Source of the DNA: Sycon ciliatum
Taxonomy: Eukaryota > Porifera > Calcarea > Leucosolenida > Sycettidae
Direction: 5' to 3'
Assembly (NCBI RefSeq): GCF_964019385.1
Contig: NC_088654.1
Span: 21,522,905-21,586,904, forward strand
DNA length: 64,000 nucleotides
A program made the position numbers and the translations under genes. The notes beneath the pieces are model-generated. The model was not told where the DNA came from and searched no databases. It worked only from the letters and a program-made list of their open reading frames with translations. Below, piece after piece: positions 11,305 through 22,716 of the stretch. The first letter of the stretch is position 1, and the number at the start of each line of letters is the position of its first letter.

Positions 11305-12447
11305 ACACCCCACCTACACAGCTGTGCTAGTGGATACTGTAGTTGTCAGCCCCGAGTCAATAGTTGTTTGTTCTGTCAACCCTCAACTTCTGTTTTCTAG
11401 GCGTTTCTTCGTTCTCCCTGCATGCAACTTTGTTATCTTTCTTAGTATTATGTTTTGTCTCGAGCAGAGTTTGTGTTCTTTGTATATAAAATAAAAGGAG
11501 CAGCAGGTGCTAGCGAGGCTCACGCGTGCATCGATGCATCGATCGTGCAAGTAGAAAATCACTAAGTAGCAGTTGGGCACTCGAGTATTTCAGGTGTGCA
11601 TTGCAGTTGGAAAGTCAAGAATTGAAAAAGGTTCTCTTTGGGGCGTAGCTGCGGCCCTCCGGTACCTGAAAATCCATGATATAACCGCGCATTCACGGGA
11701 AGTACATGGGCTCATAGCAACTTGAGAGAAATTTTGAATTTTTTCATGGGAGCGTGGCACGCATGTGAAACTCACGTACACTAGCTGCCCAGAACAAAAG
11801 ATCGTTCTGGCCAGATCTGGGCCATCTGGCACTACTGTTGCAGTCCTTGCGTATTTGTTGTTGTGGAGTGCTTCTTCTTTCTCGTCATGGCGGAGAGTTC
11901 GAAATTTGATTGTTTCCCCAAGTGATTTTAGTCGATAACGCTATTCAAGACCACCTGTTGGTGCTTGGGGACATGTTGCAGCAGACTATGGTCGTCTACC
12001 CCCAACTTGAGGACGTAACCACGTTGCTACTGGTCCTTGAAGATGGCCTTCGTAATGGCCGCCATTGGAGAGGCTGAATTCATCGATTCGAGGTACTCAG
12101 CAAGTCGTCAATCGAAAGTTGGATGGCTAAATATTACGAGGTGCTTGGATAGACATGCGAACATAGTTGGTTTGGCTGCGCACCGTTGTTGTGAGCAGCA
12201 GTGACCCCTCGCTATTGTACCTTGTGTCAGTTCGTATTTTAGCCGATTTTCGTATTTTGCACAATATCCAAGGAACCTCTCTGGAACAAACTGTCATAGT
12301 GGGCGAACAAGGTTCACTCAGGGATAACAGGAGCCAACTTGTAGTGAAATCGGAAATTTGGCCACTTCGGGCGATGTTTGGTCGTTACAGACATTGACTC
12401 TTAATCCACCATATTAGAGGTTTGTCACTTCTATTTCATAATTTTTA
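11305..12447. other. Intron sequence, nothing recognised
   Basis: No exon, transposon coding region or repeat I can name. There are scattered short open frames only. Confidence 0.4.
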
Positions 12448-12801
12448 ATAATAGAGAGGTTCCGCATAACGTAATTACGTTAGTAAAAAACGTAGTCGAT
12501 CTACGGAAAGTCTTACGTAAACTGCATGCGCATCTGGGTTCCGCCATACGGAGTTTTCAAATCACGTAGCTGCCCTTGACAACTCCGAACGCGGCAGTGT
12601 ACGACCAGATCGACCTGGGGAGAGAGTCATAAATTTGTACCCCAATCCACTTACGGACCAGCTACGTTATCAGAGCCCTATCTACGTACTCTCCGTAGTC
12701 AACTTTCCGTAAGTGGAGTGCAAACTCGCGAATTCACGGGTTTTTCCCGCCCACTAACGTAAAGTTGCTCAACTTTACGTTGTGCGGAACCTCTCTATTA
12801 G
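12448..12801. mobile_element. MITE with terminal inverted repeats
   Basis: Ends are TAATAGAGAGGTTCCGCA... and ...TGCGGAACCTCTCTATTA, continuing as AACGTAA / TTACGTT. The perfect part is about 18 bp. Internal TACGTA-rich words repeat in both orientations. It is flanked by TA, so a TA-target (mariner-like) or TWA-target enzyme is possible. No coding capacity. Confidence 0.75.
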
Positions 12802-13600
12802 CTATGAAATGACATTGTATGAATGCCGCAGACATCACCACGCAACATGACAATTTGTTAGAGGTTTGAAATTGCGCGCTTCCAGAATCGATTTTCAATC
12901 TCCGATCATCAGTGGAAATACGGAACTAAAGTGATGAATTGAAAAAAGGTTAAAAGTCCAATAAAGTTTGACAAATGACACAATTTCACAAGAATAAGAT
13001 TACCACAACACTACGAGCTGATCCACGGTTTCACTACGCGAGGAGCGGTTCTCTTGCTCACATTGACTGCACAATGAGCAATTTATCCTCCAATGAGGTG
13101 GTCTCATGCACAAATTCATCACATGAGGTGCTATCCTCTTTGACATATTCTCTACACCAGAAGCCAGTCTCCCGCAAAGCCTTCTAATAGAAACTGGTCT
13201 TCAACAAAATGCGAACACGAACCCAGGCGATGCCTCTCACTGGCAGTTTTTCTTCTTTTAGTCTTTCTCCTTTGCCGGAAAAAGGCCGAGGCGGGTTTAC
13301 ACATCTGGTTTTGCTTTGAAATAATATGAGCAGTGGTTCTGCTATGTGCATGACAGCATCTAGTCCTAAATTCATAGTGACCATAATTCCTTTCCTAGCT
13401 CCCTTCCTACTTCCCATGCTTCCTTCGCACACATCTCGCAAAATTGGATATGATTCCAATAGGTTTGTTGAGGATTACTTTCATTATATATTCGCTTCCT
13501 TTTTTGTTTGTGTCTTCTTCTCTGTTTTGTCGAACGTTACGTTCATAAACTATCTTGCCAAAGCCGATGGTCAGGTGATTGGGTATTACATATTAGTAAA
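12802..13600. other. Intron sequence, nothing recognised
   Basis: Open frames around 12975-13680 show no domain signature. The 3' part runs into CCATA repeats. Confidence 0.4.
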
Positions 13601-13601
13601 A

Positions 13602-13795
13602 CGCCATACCATGCATATAACAAGCCATACCATACCCTACCATACCATAAATGGCCATACACATAACACACCATAACATGACATACCATACCATGACACA
13701 TCATACCATAACATAGCATTAACTTATTATTTTATTGGCATGACATACCATACCATACCATGACTCACCATACCATACCATAGCATTAATTTATT
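13602..13795. repeat. (CCATA)n-type pentamer repeat
   Basis: Degenerate ACCAT/CCATA tandem units. The same repeat flanks copy 2 of the palindromic element on its other side (14506-14572) and recurs at 17395-17580. The elements between appear to have inserted into one longer array. Confidence 0.8.
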
Positions 13796-13796
13796 C

Positions 13797-14505
13797 CCGT
13801 AGCTATGCAGAAGACGTTACTTCAGTTACGTCTGGCGCTAGCCAGGGTCCGCACAGCTTTAATTTGGTATTTGTGTGTTTGTTTGTTTGTTTGTGTGTTT
13901 GTGTCACGCCTGGCGCTATCCCGTATCTGTCCCGTACCGTACCGTACCATCAAACACAGCTAGCTGGCCACATACAGCTGGCCGCAATATTCAAAAAGGG
14001 CTTTCAAACGCAAGATCACAACGAGAAGCAACTTGGAAGAATGGGTATGAATGCGAAGTGTATGGGGGAATGCATGTAGGGCGATAGTGCGGGTTCTAAT
14101 CCCAGGATATGCCTGAAAAAATAGGAGAATTGAAAAATGTATAACATCTCTATGCTTTTTTGCTTTTTTTGCCGTCATCAAGGCGGTAGACGGTGTCGTA
14201 TTACCCTCGATCGTACCTGTCCCGTACCTATCCCGTACCGTACCATCAAAGACGGCTGGCCACAATGCATATTCAAATAGGGCTTTCAAATGCAAGATGC
14301 ATAACGTGAAGCAACTTAGTATGTATGCGAAGTGTATCGGGGATGCATGCAGGGCGCGTGATAGTGCGGGTTCGAATCCCAGGTTATGTCTTAAAAAAAA
14401 GGAATTTTTTTAAGAATTTATAACATCCCTATGCTTTTTTTGTCTAGGTCATCAAGGCAAAAAAGCATAGCGTAGGGCCCTGAGCTTCCAAGCTCTCTTG
14501 TTATT
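13797..14505. mobile_element. Palindromic element, copy 2
   Basis: Same start (CCCGTAGCTATGCAGAAGAC), TGTTTGTTTG spacer, B-box-like GGTTCTAATCCC and GGTTCGAATCCC near 14090 and 14370, CCGTACC centre and AAGCTCTCTTG end as the copy at 10171. It is inserted in the pentamer array. Confidence 0.7.
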
Positions 14506-14584
14506 ATTTATTACCATGACATACCTTACTATACTATAACACGACATACCATACCATACCATACCATAACACCCCCCCCCCCCC
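14506..14584. repeat. Pentamer repeat ending in poly-C
   Basis: ACCAT units followed by an uninterrupted run of 14 C directly before the 5' truncation point of the LINE. Confidence 0.8.
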
Positions 14585-14888
14585 TTCAAACTCCGAATGC
14601 ATTAATCCTAGGCGACTTCAATACTGATGTCCTCCAGCCAACGACTCCAGGCCTATTCCTGCGCACACTCACAGGCTGATTCGGAAGCCTGCACCCCATT
14701 CTATGGATTTTGACCAATGTGGCCAGGAAATCAGTGAAAGTTTCAGAATTTCGGAGTCGCCCACCAGCCTGGACGGTCAAGTGAAGCACTTTTTTCGAAG
14801 TGTTTGAGACATGTTCTGGACAGAAATGCCCCGATCACTCAGCTCAAGGGGTCTGGATTTGGCAGGCCTCGTCGGCAACCATGGGTTA

Positions 14889-15413
14889 GGCCACCCTTTG
14901 TTAATTCATTGTTTAACGTCCTTTTTTTCGCGAAAAGGTACGTGGGAGGGCGGAAAAAAACAAAAGCCCGTTCCAAAAACTGGAAACCCCAATCAAACAT
15001 TTTGAACAGTAAAGCATGTGATATATACAATATATCTGGGTCTAACGGCACTTGCAGGCATAGAACAACACTCTTTGATGGTACATTGGAGCACATGCCT
15101 GATGAATCCAACAAAACAGGTACATAGCATGGAGTTAGCATGTCATGAATTCATTACATCTGGATTTTTACTAGGACACACACCGTACGATATTTAAAAG
15201 CCAACAAAAAAGGAAAAAGAACACAAGACAAAGGCATGCCCGGGAGGCAAGATTATAAGTTTAAGGTCATGATCGGCACACTGTGAAACTACACAATCAT
15301 GTATTTACAACTTCGCATATTATTGGTACTACTACTTTCTTGTTTTTTTTCCGGTCGGAGGCAAAAAGGTACGCGGGCGCGGACGTTAAACAACGAAAAA
15401 AGAAAGGGTGGCC
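14889..15413. mobile_element. Harbinger-type MITE inside LINE E
   Basis: A 525-bp insert with ends GGCCACCCTTTG... and ...GAAAGGGTGGCC and inverted similarity extending about 80 bp, including GTTTAACGTCC and its complement. It is flanked by TTA at 14886-14888 and 15414-15416. A TTA target duplication and GGCC-type ends fit the PIF/Harbinger superfamily. Element plus one TTA is 528 nt, a multiple of three, and the LINE reading frame resumes exactly after the second TTA. No transposase is encoded. Confidence 0.85.
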
Positions 15414-17368
15414 TTACGCCACACTTGATAAGGCTTCTTCAGCTTCGAATAAACTTGCACAGGAAATTACGAAGGAACCCAACCGACGGCCCCCTCCTCC
15501 AGCAGTACCGGGCAGCACGGCGCGAGGGAACCCTCTTGAATAAGAAACTCAAAACAGAATACTGCGTGAAGGCCTTCAACACCCACAAACGCAACCCCAG
15601 AGCCCAGTGGCAAATCCTGAACAAGCTTGCTGGACGAGAAAAAGTCAAATCACTACCTAAGGCGACTATATCCGACCTGACAGCCACATTTGCAACCGTA
15701 GTTTGTGATCCTGCAAGACCGTTTGAACTTGTTCTACCCAGCCCACCAGTCGACATTCCCACTCTCAACGAGTTTACACCAGTCACAGTAGAGTATGTTG
15801 AAGATGTCTTGAAGTGATTGAACAGCCACAAAGCACAATGTTCCGATGAAATACCACCATGTCTCCTCAAAGGATGCCGCACAGACATCGCTGGCCCACT
15901 CACCGCTATCATCAATAAGTCTCTGCATACAGGCCAAGTTCCAAGTAGTTTTTTAAAAGCATGCACATGTGTGCCCACTCTTCAAAGCTGGCGACGCAAC
16001 TATTGGCTCCGACTACCGACCAGTGTCACTTTTGCCGGTGATATCCAAAGTGCTTGAGAAGGTAGTACACCGATAACTTGTAGCATTCTTCGACAATCAT
16101 CCGGAACTCGGTGCACTACCAGAGGAGCAGTTTGCTTACAGGCGCAATCACAGCTGTGAAGACCTTTTGGCGTATGCAATAAACGACTGGCAGTTGGCCT
16201 TGGACAAGAAGCAGCTGTGTGGAGCCATGTTTGTGGACATGAGCAAGGCCTTCGACCGCGTTCAGCATAGCAAGCTCGTGCAGGAACTGGCTTCAGTTGG
16301 CGTCGGAGGTGTGGCATTGCGTTGGTTCGCAGACTACCTTACTGGGAGAACCCAGCAGGTCGTTGTCGGCGATGCCCGAGGCAGTACAGAGCCCTGCTCA
16401 CGTGGTGTACCACAAGGCTCCGTGTTAGGCCCCTTACTTTTCTGCATTTATATCCGGCGTACCCCTCAGAAATTTCAACATTGCCGTGCTCTCCTGTTTG
16501 CGGACGACATCGCGTTCTACGTCATTGGTCGCAAGGCTTCAACCGTGCTTAGAATGCTGCAGACAGATCTCTTGAATCTGGAGGACTTCCTCAGGGAGCG
16601 AGGACTGGTGCTGAATCCCAAAAGGTCTCAGCTACTGCTGCTCAGACGACCTACTGCGTAACTGGACGTGATCCCCAGCATCACCTGCAAAGGCACCGTT
16701 ACTTCTCCGAGTCCAGCCATGTTCTGTACCTTGGCCTCCTATTGGACTCGTCGCTCAGCTTCGAGCAGCAGGTTGAGCGTGCGTGCGCAAAGGCACAGTG
16801 CAAGGTTGCCTCATTCCGCCACGGGCGCCGCGATGTCTCCATGACCGGCCGCCGCATGTTTTACCTGACAATTGTCCAGAGTACCTTGGACTATGCCAGC
16901 ATATGTTATGTTCACTGCTTGTCTGCTAAACTCAGAAGCAAACTTGAGTCAACCAGCAATAGGTGCCTAAGGCGAGTGTTTGGCCATGATCAGTATACTT
17001 CTATCGATTTCATTCTCGCCAAATATAACCTGTATACTTTCTCTCGCCGTGTAAACTTGAAGCTGTTTGTGTTTGTTTTTAGGTGTCTATCTCGTTGCAC
17101 CAGTCCTCTTTTAAGCACGATATTTACCCCCCGCTCTGCATCATGCCGCACAAATGCTGCTACCCGCGGTCAAGCTTCAGCTGCTCTGAACCTACCCAGA
17201 GCTACGTCTCGTTACGGCCTGAATGCTATTTCATTTTTGGCAGCAGACAGATGGAACATGCTTCCACCTGGATGTCGTCAAGCTAAGCCCCTTTCTGCAT
17301 TTCTCACAAGCACCAAGTCATTCCTAGGGTTCCCAGTAAAAAGGCAACGCCTGTTGGGAGTTCCCTAG
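15414..17368 (+). pseudogene. LINE E reverse transcriptase ORF, broken
   Basis: Encodes a LINE RT that would copy element RNA by target-primed reverse transcription. Visible motifs are MSKAFDRV (motif A, about 16235), GVPQGSVLGPLLF (motif B, about 16405), FADDIAF (catalytic YxDD position, about 16498), LNPKRSQLLLL, then YLGLLLDSSLSF and a C-terminal region ending RWNMLPPGCR...SFLG. An in-frame TGA at 15815 and two frame changes (near 15970 and 16665) make it non-functional. The coding is otherwise well kept, so decay is fairly recent. Confidence 0.85.
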
Positions 17369-17394
17369 TAAAATAATAAATTCTACTACTACTA

Positions 17395-17580
17395 CTACAC
17401 AATACCATGACATACCATACCATAACGCACCATAGCAAACGACCTTACCATACCATACCATACCATACCATACCATAGCAAACGACCTTACCACACCTTA
17501 CCACACCATAGCAAACGACCTTAACACACCATAGCAAACGACCTTAACACACCATAGCAAACGACCTTTCCACACCATGA
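17395..17580. repeat. (CCATA)n and GCAAACGACCTTA tandem repeats
   Basis: Pentamer units grade into several copies of a longer unit, ACACACCATAGCAAACGACCTTA-like (landmark CATAGCAAACGACCTT). Confidence 0.8.
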
Positions 17581-17595
17581 CATGTGTTCACTTAC

Positions 17596-17889
17596 ACGCT
17601 TCACGTGTTGCGACGGAAATTGACTTAGCAGGACCAAACCCTTCTGATGTGGCTGCAGATACTGAGATTGTGTAATTGGTGTGCGGCTGAAGATTAATCA
17701 GCTTGCTGGTTGTGACATTACCAAAAACTACATTATCCTCCTTGATATCGCTTTCCGCTCTAGAAGTGACTGCAATCTTATAGTGTGTAATAATACCATT
17801 CTGATGAATTTCTGCTGGTGGATTCCAAGTGAAGACAATCTCCGAATCACTGCTGGAGGCGTTCATAGACTGTGGACCTGAACTTGGTA
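17596..17889 (-). CDS. FN3-domain exon
   Basis: A 294-bp, phase 1-1 exon with a CACAG acceptor and GTAAGT donor. The domain shows VPSSGP, SEIVFTWNPP (strand B Trp followed by the usual PP), NGIITHYKIAV, LQPHTNYTISVSAATSEGFGP. It is closer to the textbook FN3 consensus than the 54-7424 cluster. Confidence 0.9.
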
Positions 17890-18060
17890 CTGTGGTACAA
17901 ACAGAGTATAATAGGAAGTCAAAGAAATAGTAGAAAGTAAGAGCATTGTAAAATAGCGGAGAACACATCCTGGCACCCAGCTCTAAAACATCTCCAGTGT
18001 GCAAACCAACAGCCTTCCAACTTGGAAGGTTCATGGTTAGGCAGCACCGAAGAGGGAAAG
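17890..18060. repeat. Foldback MITE family A fragment
   Basis: Contains CATCTCCAGTGTGCAAACCA and CAGCCTTCCAACTTGGAAGG, the internal words of the family (compare 25870 and 52190). Ends are not defined. Confidence 0.4.
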
Positions 18061-18734
18061 ATGAGCACAGCTAAACTGTGCTCAAGCTAGGTCAAAAGCC
18101 AACAAAGAATCACTGCAGGGCCATTAGCTTTCAACACTATCATGTGACCATACTAATCCAAACAAATGCGTTGATCCCCGAGCTGCAGAGAGTGCTCAAT
18201 GTCAGAGACAGAACTTAGTACATAGCAGACTCAGCAGAGGGCGTTCAGGGTTGGTTTTAACTCTGAGACTACGTGATCTACTCTCAGACAACTGGTACTC
18301 GGATCTACCCAACAGTATGCTTATAAACACATATGGCCACAAGCATAAACAAATTTAGCGCTAAATCTAGTGTAAGGTATGGGGAGAAAGCTGGCGCGGG
18401 CCAAGGCGCAATAGTAGAAGTGCCAGGAGGGTGGTGGGCAACAGGCAGGCGTGAGCATGAAAGTGCGAAAAGAGGTGATGGGGAGACAGTGTACAGCAGA
18501 TGGGTGGAGGCGCCAGGAAGTTGGCGGACAATGGGCCAGTGAGATCGCTAGGGGATCTTTGGGTGACGGGCAGGCGTGAGAAGAGTGGCATAGCCAACAA
18601 CAGGCCAAGGGATTGTGTTTATTAATAAAAATTGATATTGGAGTGCTGAGGCAAAGTGCAGTTCAGTACTTGGTCAGTTCATTTGATATGTGTGAAATTT
18701 GCAAAGTGGAACGTATTCTCATGCCTGCATTTCG
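18061..18734. other. Intron sequence with an inverted copy of a distant word
   Basis: 18175-18225 (CCGAGCTGCAGAGAGTGCTCA) is an inverted match to 7975-8005. 18365-18600 has purine-rich, locally repetitive GGCAGGCGTGAG units. No exon is seen. Confidence 0.4.
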
Positions 18735-18903
18735 AGATCATCTCAGACCGCAGACCGCTTGTCTACGTCAGCAAGCAGTCCAATCACCCGCCTGGGATCA
18801 CCAACACCATCCCTGCAGCTGTCAACAAGCGCCTTTCCACTATATCAAGCGACGCCGAGGCATCCAACCATGCAGCCCCCGTGTACCAGACCGCAATAAA
18901 GGG
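18735..18903 (+). pseudogene. Reverse transcriptase C-terminal fragment
   Basis: About 55 codons with PLVYVSKQSNHPP, IPAAVNKRLSTISSD and AAPVYQTAIKG. This is the region that follows the RT core in a family of invertebrate retroelement RTs with a YxDD motif. It is truncated at both sides. It matches the end of the minus-strand fragment at 19779-20166 as the next piece of the same type of protein, but lies in the opposite orientation across an FN3 exon. Confidence 0.55.
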
Positions 18904-19068
18904 TTAGTGGATACAATGAAGTGCTGAGCTTTTTCTTACTTTCTTTTATCTCTGACTTCTCACACAATCCCCAACAAATTATTCCCATTGGATCCATTGT
19001 TAGGCTTATGGCTGTTTTGATTCCCATTATAAATAAAGTATACAGCAAATTTTAAAATTTACACTCAC

Positions 19069-19362
19069 TGCTCGTTTTAGTTGAGATATTCATGATCGTA
19101 TTCGCACCACTGACTCCAAGCGTGTTAATTACCCATGAAGTAACTAAGTACGTGGTGAACTCCTCGAGATCTGAGAAAGTTTGTATATCTTTATCACCAC
19201 AAATATGCCTTGTGTTGAACGTTAAAGTCCAATTGCGTCCAATCACTGGTATTGCATCTATAGTAATGCAGAATTGCTTAGGTTTCCACAATTTTGCTAG
19301 ACTTGGCTGTATTTCTACTGTAATGTTAGTAGTTGTTGACGTAACATTCAGTGTTGGTGAGC
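19069..19362 (-). CDS. FN3-domain exon (diverged)
   Basis: A 294-bp, phase 1-1 exon. I placed the acceptor after the TACCTCCAG at 19363-19371 (minus strand), because it has a pyrimidine tract and gives exactly 294 bp; the donor is GTGAGT. It encodes SPTLNVTSTTTNITVEIQPS, then a strand-B to E region with Cys residues, and ends LEEFTTYLVTSWVINTLGVSGANT. The domain is diverged but keeps an FN3-like G-strand layout. Confidence 0.75.
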
Positions 19363-19778
19363 CTGGAGGTACAAAATCAAGAATTGCAATATAAGCATTA
19401 CAATGCTTCACCCATACCTACAAACATTAGTACATAGATACTCAGTAAAACTATGCAACTGCAGCTGCCTGTGCATCTGCCTGATGATTGCACACAGTGG
19501 ATAAAACTCAGAGTAGCAAAACGCTACGAGTGATACATTGTTTGTTTATCACGTTCCTCGTCCTTTTCTTCTGCTTGCTCTTTTCCTGTGTGAACTCTAG
19601 CGTGCTCAGTTGGCCACTGGCGATGAAGGCCTCTGCGTATATAGGAATTGTGTCATGTAACTAAGCTTCTGAGCAAGAGAGGCTTGCCAGTCGGTTGTTG
19701 ATACCTGCTGGGATGTTCTTTAAGGAGGTGCGGTGGGTGATTGTAGAGGACGTTGACGTACAGTGGGGTGTCGTGCTT

Positions 19779-20166
19779 TCAGTACGGTTGGTAGGTGTCT
19801 GCAGCGACGCTCCTTGTGGTGTCTAGGAAGTTAACGGCCTTCAATTTGACGCCTATAGTGATTTTAGACCTAGGGCTTTGAAGGAGTTTTGAAGGTGTCG
19901 GTGACACCTTTCCTTGCTCTGTCCGCACTGTGGCCAGAGGCGTTTCGAAGGACAGCAAGACAGTCATCGCTGTAGTGACCGACCGAGCCCTTGCTGAAGT
20001 GGTGTTCGGGTTTGCTGAGGATGAAGGCACCGACCAGTTCACATGCTTCAGCGCCATCGTATGATCCCATGGTTTTATCTATAATTATACGATCTGAAAT
20101 TGTCACGAACTGCTTAGCGTAGGAAAAGGCTAGGCGAAGTGGGTTTTCAGAAATACTTTCCAGCAT
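19779..20166 (-). pseudogene. Reverse transcriptase fragment, YxDD region
   Basis: Two overlapping frames together encode DGAEACELVGAFILS, HYSDDCLAVLR (degenerate YxDD catalytic motif), SADRARKGVTDTF and KAVNFLDTTRS...TYQPY. These are successive segments of one RT core broken by a frameshift near 19900. The lineage is common in invertebrate genomes; I do not assign it firmly to a clade. Confidence 0.55.
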
Positions 20167-20334
20167 CGATACTCTTGCAAAGACCTGATCTTGACGCTAT
20201 AATTTTTCTTCTGCTTTTCTCTTCTTTTTTTTTATCAATTTTCCCATCCCACGTATTTTATCACTCAAACGAAAACAGGAAACCCCTCGACAGACGAACA
20301 GCCTTTGGGGAATCCTTAAATGCAATACAATAAA

Positions 20335-20480
20335 TGAAATAGAAAGGAAAAGGAAATATGGAAACGAGTTAAGAATAACTCTCCACCACTGTAACTAGAT
20401 ACTATATATTCAGTCAGACAGTTTCCATATGTCCTTTTCCTTTCCACTTTTATTATTGGCTCAATACCCGAGTTTAAAAT
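20335..20480. repeat. Short foldback MITE family A
   Basis: Inverted arms AGAAAGGAAAAGGA.ATATGGAAAC and GTTTCCATATGTCCTTTTCCTTTC lie around a CACTGTAACTAGATACTATAT core. The right end is TATTGGCTCAATACCCGAGTTT. Confidence 0.7.
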
Positions 20481-21565
20481 ATAAAAAAATAGATGCATTA
20501 AAATCCACTACTTCGAAGAATATCAAACATCACGAATGTGTGAGAAGCTTTTTCCTGGATTACCGTGAACCAGTTTATGATGGAGGATGTGTGTTTTTCC
20601 ATATGTTGATGTTGGGTTTGTCCCGGAGTGCTTACAGTATGCCGCTTAGTATCTCTCGAACTTTGCTGCGGTCTGATGTGAGGATGTGTTACTTCTCGGC
20701 TATACAGGGTTGCATCGCTTTGTGGTGTTCAAGTAGCACTGAATGGTGCATGCAGGACCACTACCATGGTGCGCGCCGCAAGCGGCAACTCAGGCAACAC
20801 CTTGAGAACAGGCAATGGGGTGTCGGCACTGGAATTCAAGAGCAGACACTCAAACCACATGACCTCGCTAAGGCATGAGCGCCTTGACAGTAATACTCAG
20901 TTGGCCGGGTATATATAGAGCCTTAAGAGCCAGGATAAATGTCACGATATTTACTGGGCAGTCAAGGAGCGTGCTAATACCTACTAGGCATAGGCGAGTA
21001 ATGCTACTTGTTTGCTGCGGTAATGCTAAAGGCAGTGCTAATAATATGATATAATAATATAATGCCACATATGATGCTCACACTACTACATAATGCCAGT
21101 TTGAAAGTTGGAAAAGTCGATTTAAGAAGGCCGTCTTGGATCAAGGCCAAAGAGTAGAAGAAAAAATTTTAAACAACAGTGAGCATGTTGCCTGAAACAA
21201 TCCACTGAGAAGGTTGATTTGCAACGTCAAGTCTCCGGACGAAGCCGGACGGGTTCAGATGCACAATTTTCGGAACTGGACCTAGCCAGCTTCATGCATG
21301 ACACTGCTGTCGACTGGCAATTATGCTTGTAATGCCAATTTTGCATGCAAAATGGTGTTATATTGCCAGCATTATGCCACCTGGAAAAAAAGGGACTATA
21401 ATGCCAGCCATAATGCTGGCATTACCCACCCATGCCTAATGCCTACTCCAACACCACGAAACGTTGTCACCTCTGTATAGGCGAGAAGTACCACATCAAC
21501 CAAAAATGGATTGGTGTGGTAGACCACGAAAAAAAGAAAGGATGTTACAAAAAAGGAGCCCTCAC
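20481..21565. other. Intron sequence with AATGCC-rich tract
   Basis: 21050-21430 is rich in TAATGCC and GGCATTA words in both orientations (for example ATAATGCCAGCCATAATGCTGGCATTA, spaced), suggesting a decayed palindromic repeat. No coding region is seen. Confidence 0.4.
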
Positions 21566-21847
21566 CTTGATCCAATGTCGTGACATTGGTAGATGTCATT
21601 GGTCCAAGTTTATACTGATATCCCCTGGCTGCAACTCCAATTTGATATTGCGTGTTAGGACTTAGGCCAGTCAGTTGAACAGTCAAGTTTGTGGTATTGA
21701 GTCTATTGACCACAAGCCTGTCATCAATATCCACAATGTATCCAAATATGGGACCATTGCGTTCCTTCAAGGCAAGTTCCCTCCAGGATAGGGTGATTGT
21801 AGTATAGTTTACATTGGTCACATTCAGCCTTGGTACAGCACCTGGCG
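21566..21847 (-). CDS. FN3-domain exon
   Basis: A 282-bp (94-codon), phase 1-1 exon with a CTGCAG acceptor and GTGAGG donor. It encodes PGAVPRLNVTNVNYTTITLSW, GPIFGYIVDIDD, LTGLSPNTQYQIGVAARG and ends TTLDQG. The strand-B Trp and the LSPNTQYQ turn are textbook FN3. Confidence 0.9.
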
Positions 21848-22035
21848 CTGCAGGAGATTTGCAGTTTGATAGTGACAACATACATGTACATGGTTAAAAA
21901 ACTGGCTTTGGAAAATTTATACAAAAGACAAAGACCAAGGAACTAAAAGTGTGGAAAATTTATTTTTCTTTTCTATCAGTTTCGGCCTCATTTCCTCTGT
22001 GCTGCGCTGATGAGTCCACAAAGGACGAAACAGTT

Positions 22036-22716
22036 CTATCCGCAGATTGAGTACATGTATATAACTAAGTCCAGTGTGTTGTTCTTGCGGGTTGGTTCGG
22101 AGACATGTTGGGTGAGGTAGTGCGAGGCGCACAAGTCCTCTAAGGCTTCCCCAGCAACAGTGGTCTTGGTGCTGCCCAGCCAAGCGGTGTTGTGGACATT
22201 GAAGTCACCCGTGATCAGAACATAGTCACCGAGGTGCCGGACAGCGAGCAAGGTCTCCTCAAGATACTCAATAAGACTGATATCTGACTCACTGGAGCTC
22301 CCAGACCGGTAGAGGGCGCAGAATACAATTTTATGATGATCACACGTTTCAATAAAAAGCCAGATGACTTCAAAGTCATGACATGGCACGGTGTCAAGGT
22401 GACAAAAGCACAGACCTGCTTTTAGCCATACAGCAACACCGCCTCCATGTGCAGTGCGGTCCTTGCGTACTGCGGGGCAGTATCCGGGTATTATTGTTTC
22501 AGCTGGAGACATTTTCTCGGCAGTGAGTTTTGTCTCAGTTACTATGGCAATGTCTACAGTCTGCTGACGGAGGGCATGTTGTAGCTCACCGAACTTGGAC
22601 TGGAGACCGAATGCATTGGTCAGAAAGATCGATAGACTTGACATATTTGTTTGTGGCTTAGTTGCTTCCTGGAAGAGGGTGTAGCGGTGGCGGAAGGGGA
22701 ATCTGAGACGGGGCAT
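22036..22716 (-). pseudogene. LINE D endonuclease domain, 3' part missing
   Basis: Encodes an APE-type endonuclease that would nick target DNA for LINE integration. Visible motifs are LSIFLTNAFGLQSKF (Asn of motif 1), IVTETKL (catalytic Glu), GGGVAVW, LYRSGSSSE and ITGDFNVHN, ending in TLDLVIY. The conserved SDH end and all of the RT are absent; sequence stops matching near 22050. Loss of the 3' half is opposite to the usual 5' truncation of LINEs and implies a later deletion. Confidence 0.75.

Larger units (their letters stand above)
14585..17380 (+). mobile_element. 5'-truncated non-LTR retrotransposon (LINE E)
   Basis: The element enters inside the endonuclease domain (LILGDFNTDV near 14605) and continues through the linker, RT and C-terminal region. 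It ends near 17375 in AATAATAAATTC plus a (CTA)n tail. A Harbinger-type MITE interrupts it at 14889-15413. A TGA at 15815-15817, a frame shift near 15970 and another near 16665 break the ORF. It sits in an FN3-gene intron in the opposite orientation. Confidence 0.85.

Noticed and set aside
13864..14295. Open frames starting MVFVCLFVCL and similar at 10116-10334
   Set aside because: They arise from the TGTTTGTTTG repeat and palindromic-element sequence, in multiple copies with no coding signature.
18333..18608. Open frames on both strands in a GC-rich tract
   Set aside because: Local purine-rich repeats create them; no family resemblance and no splice context.
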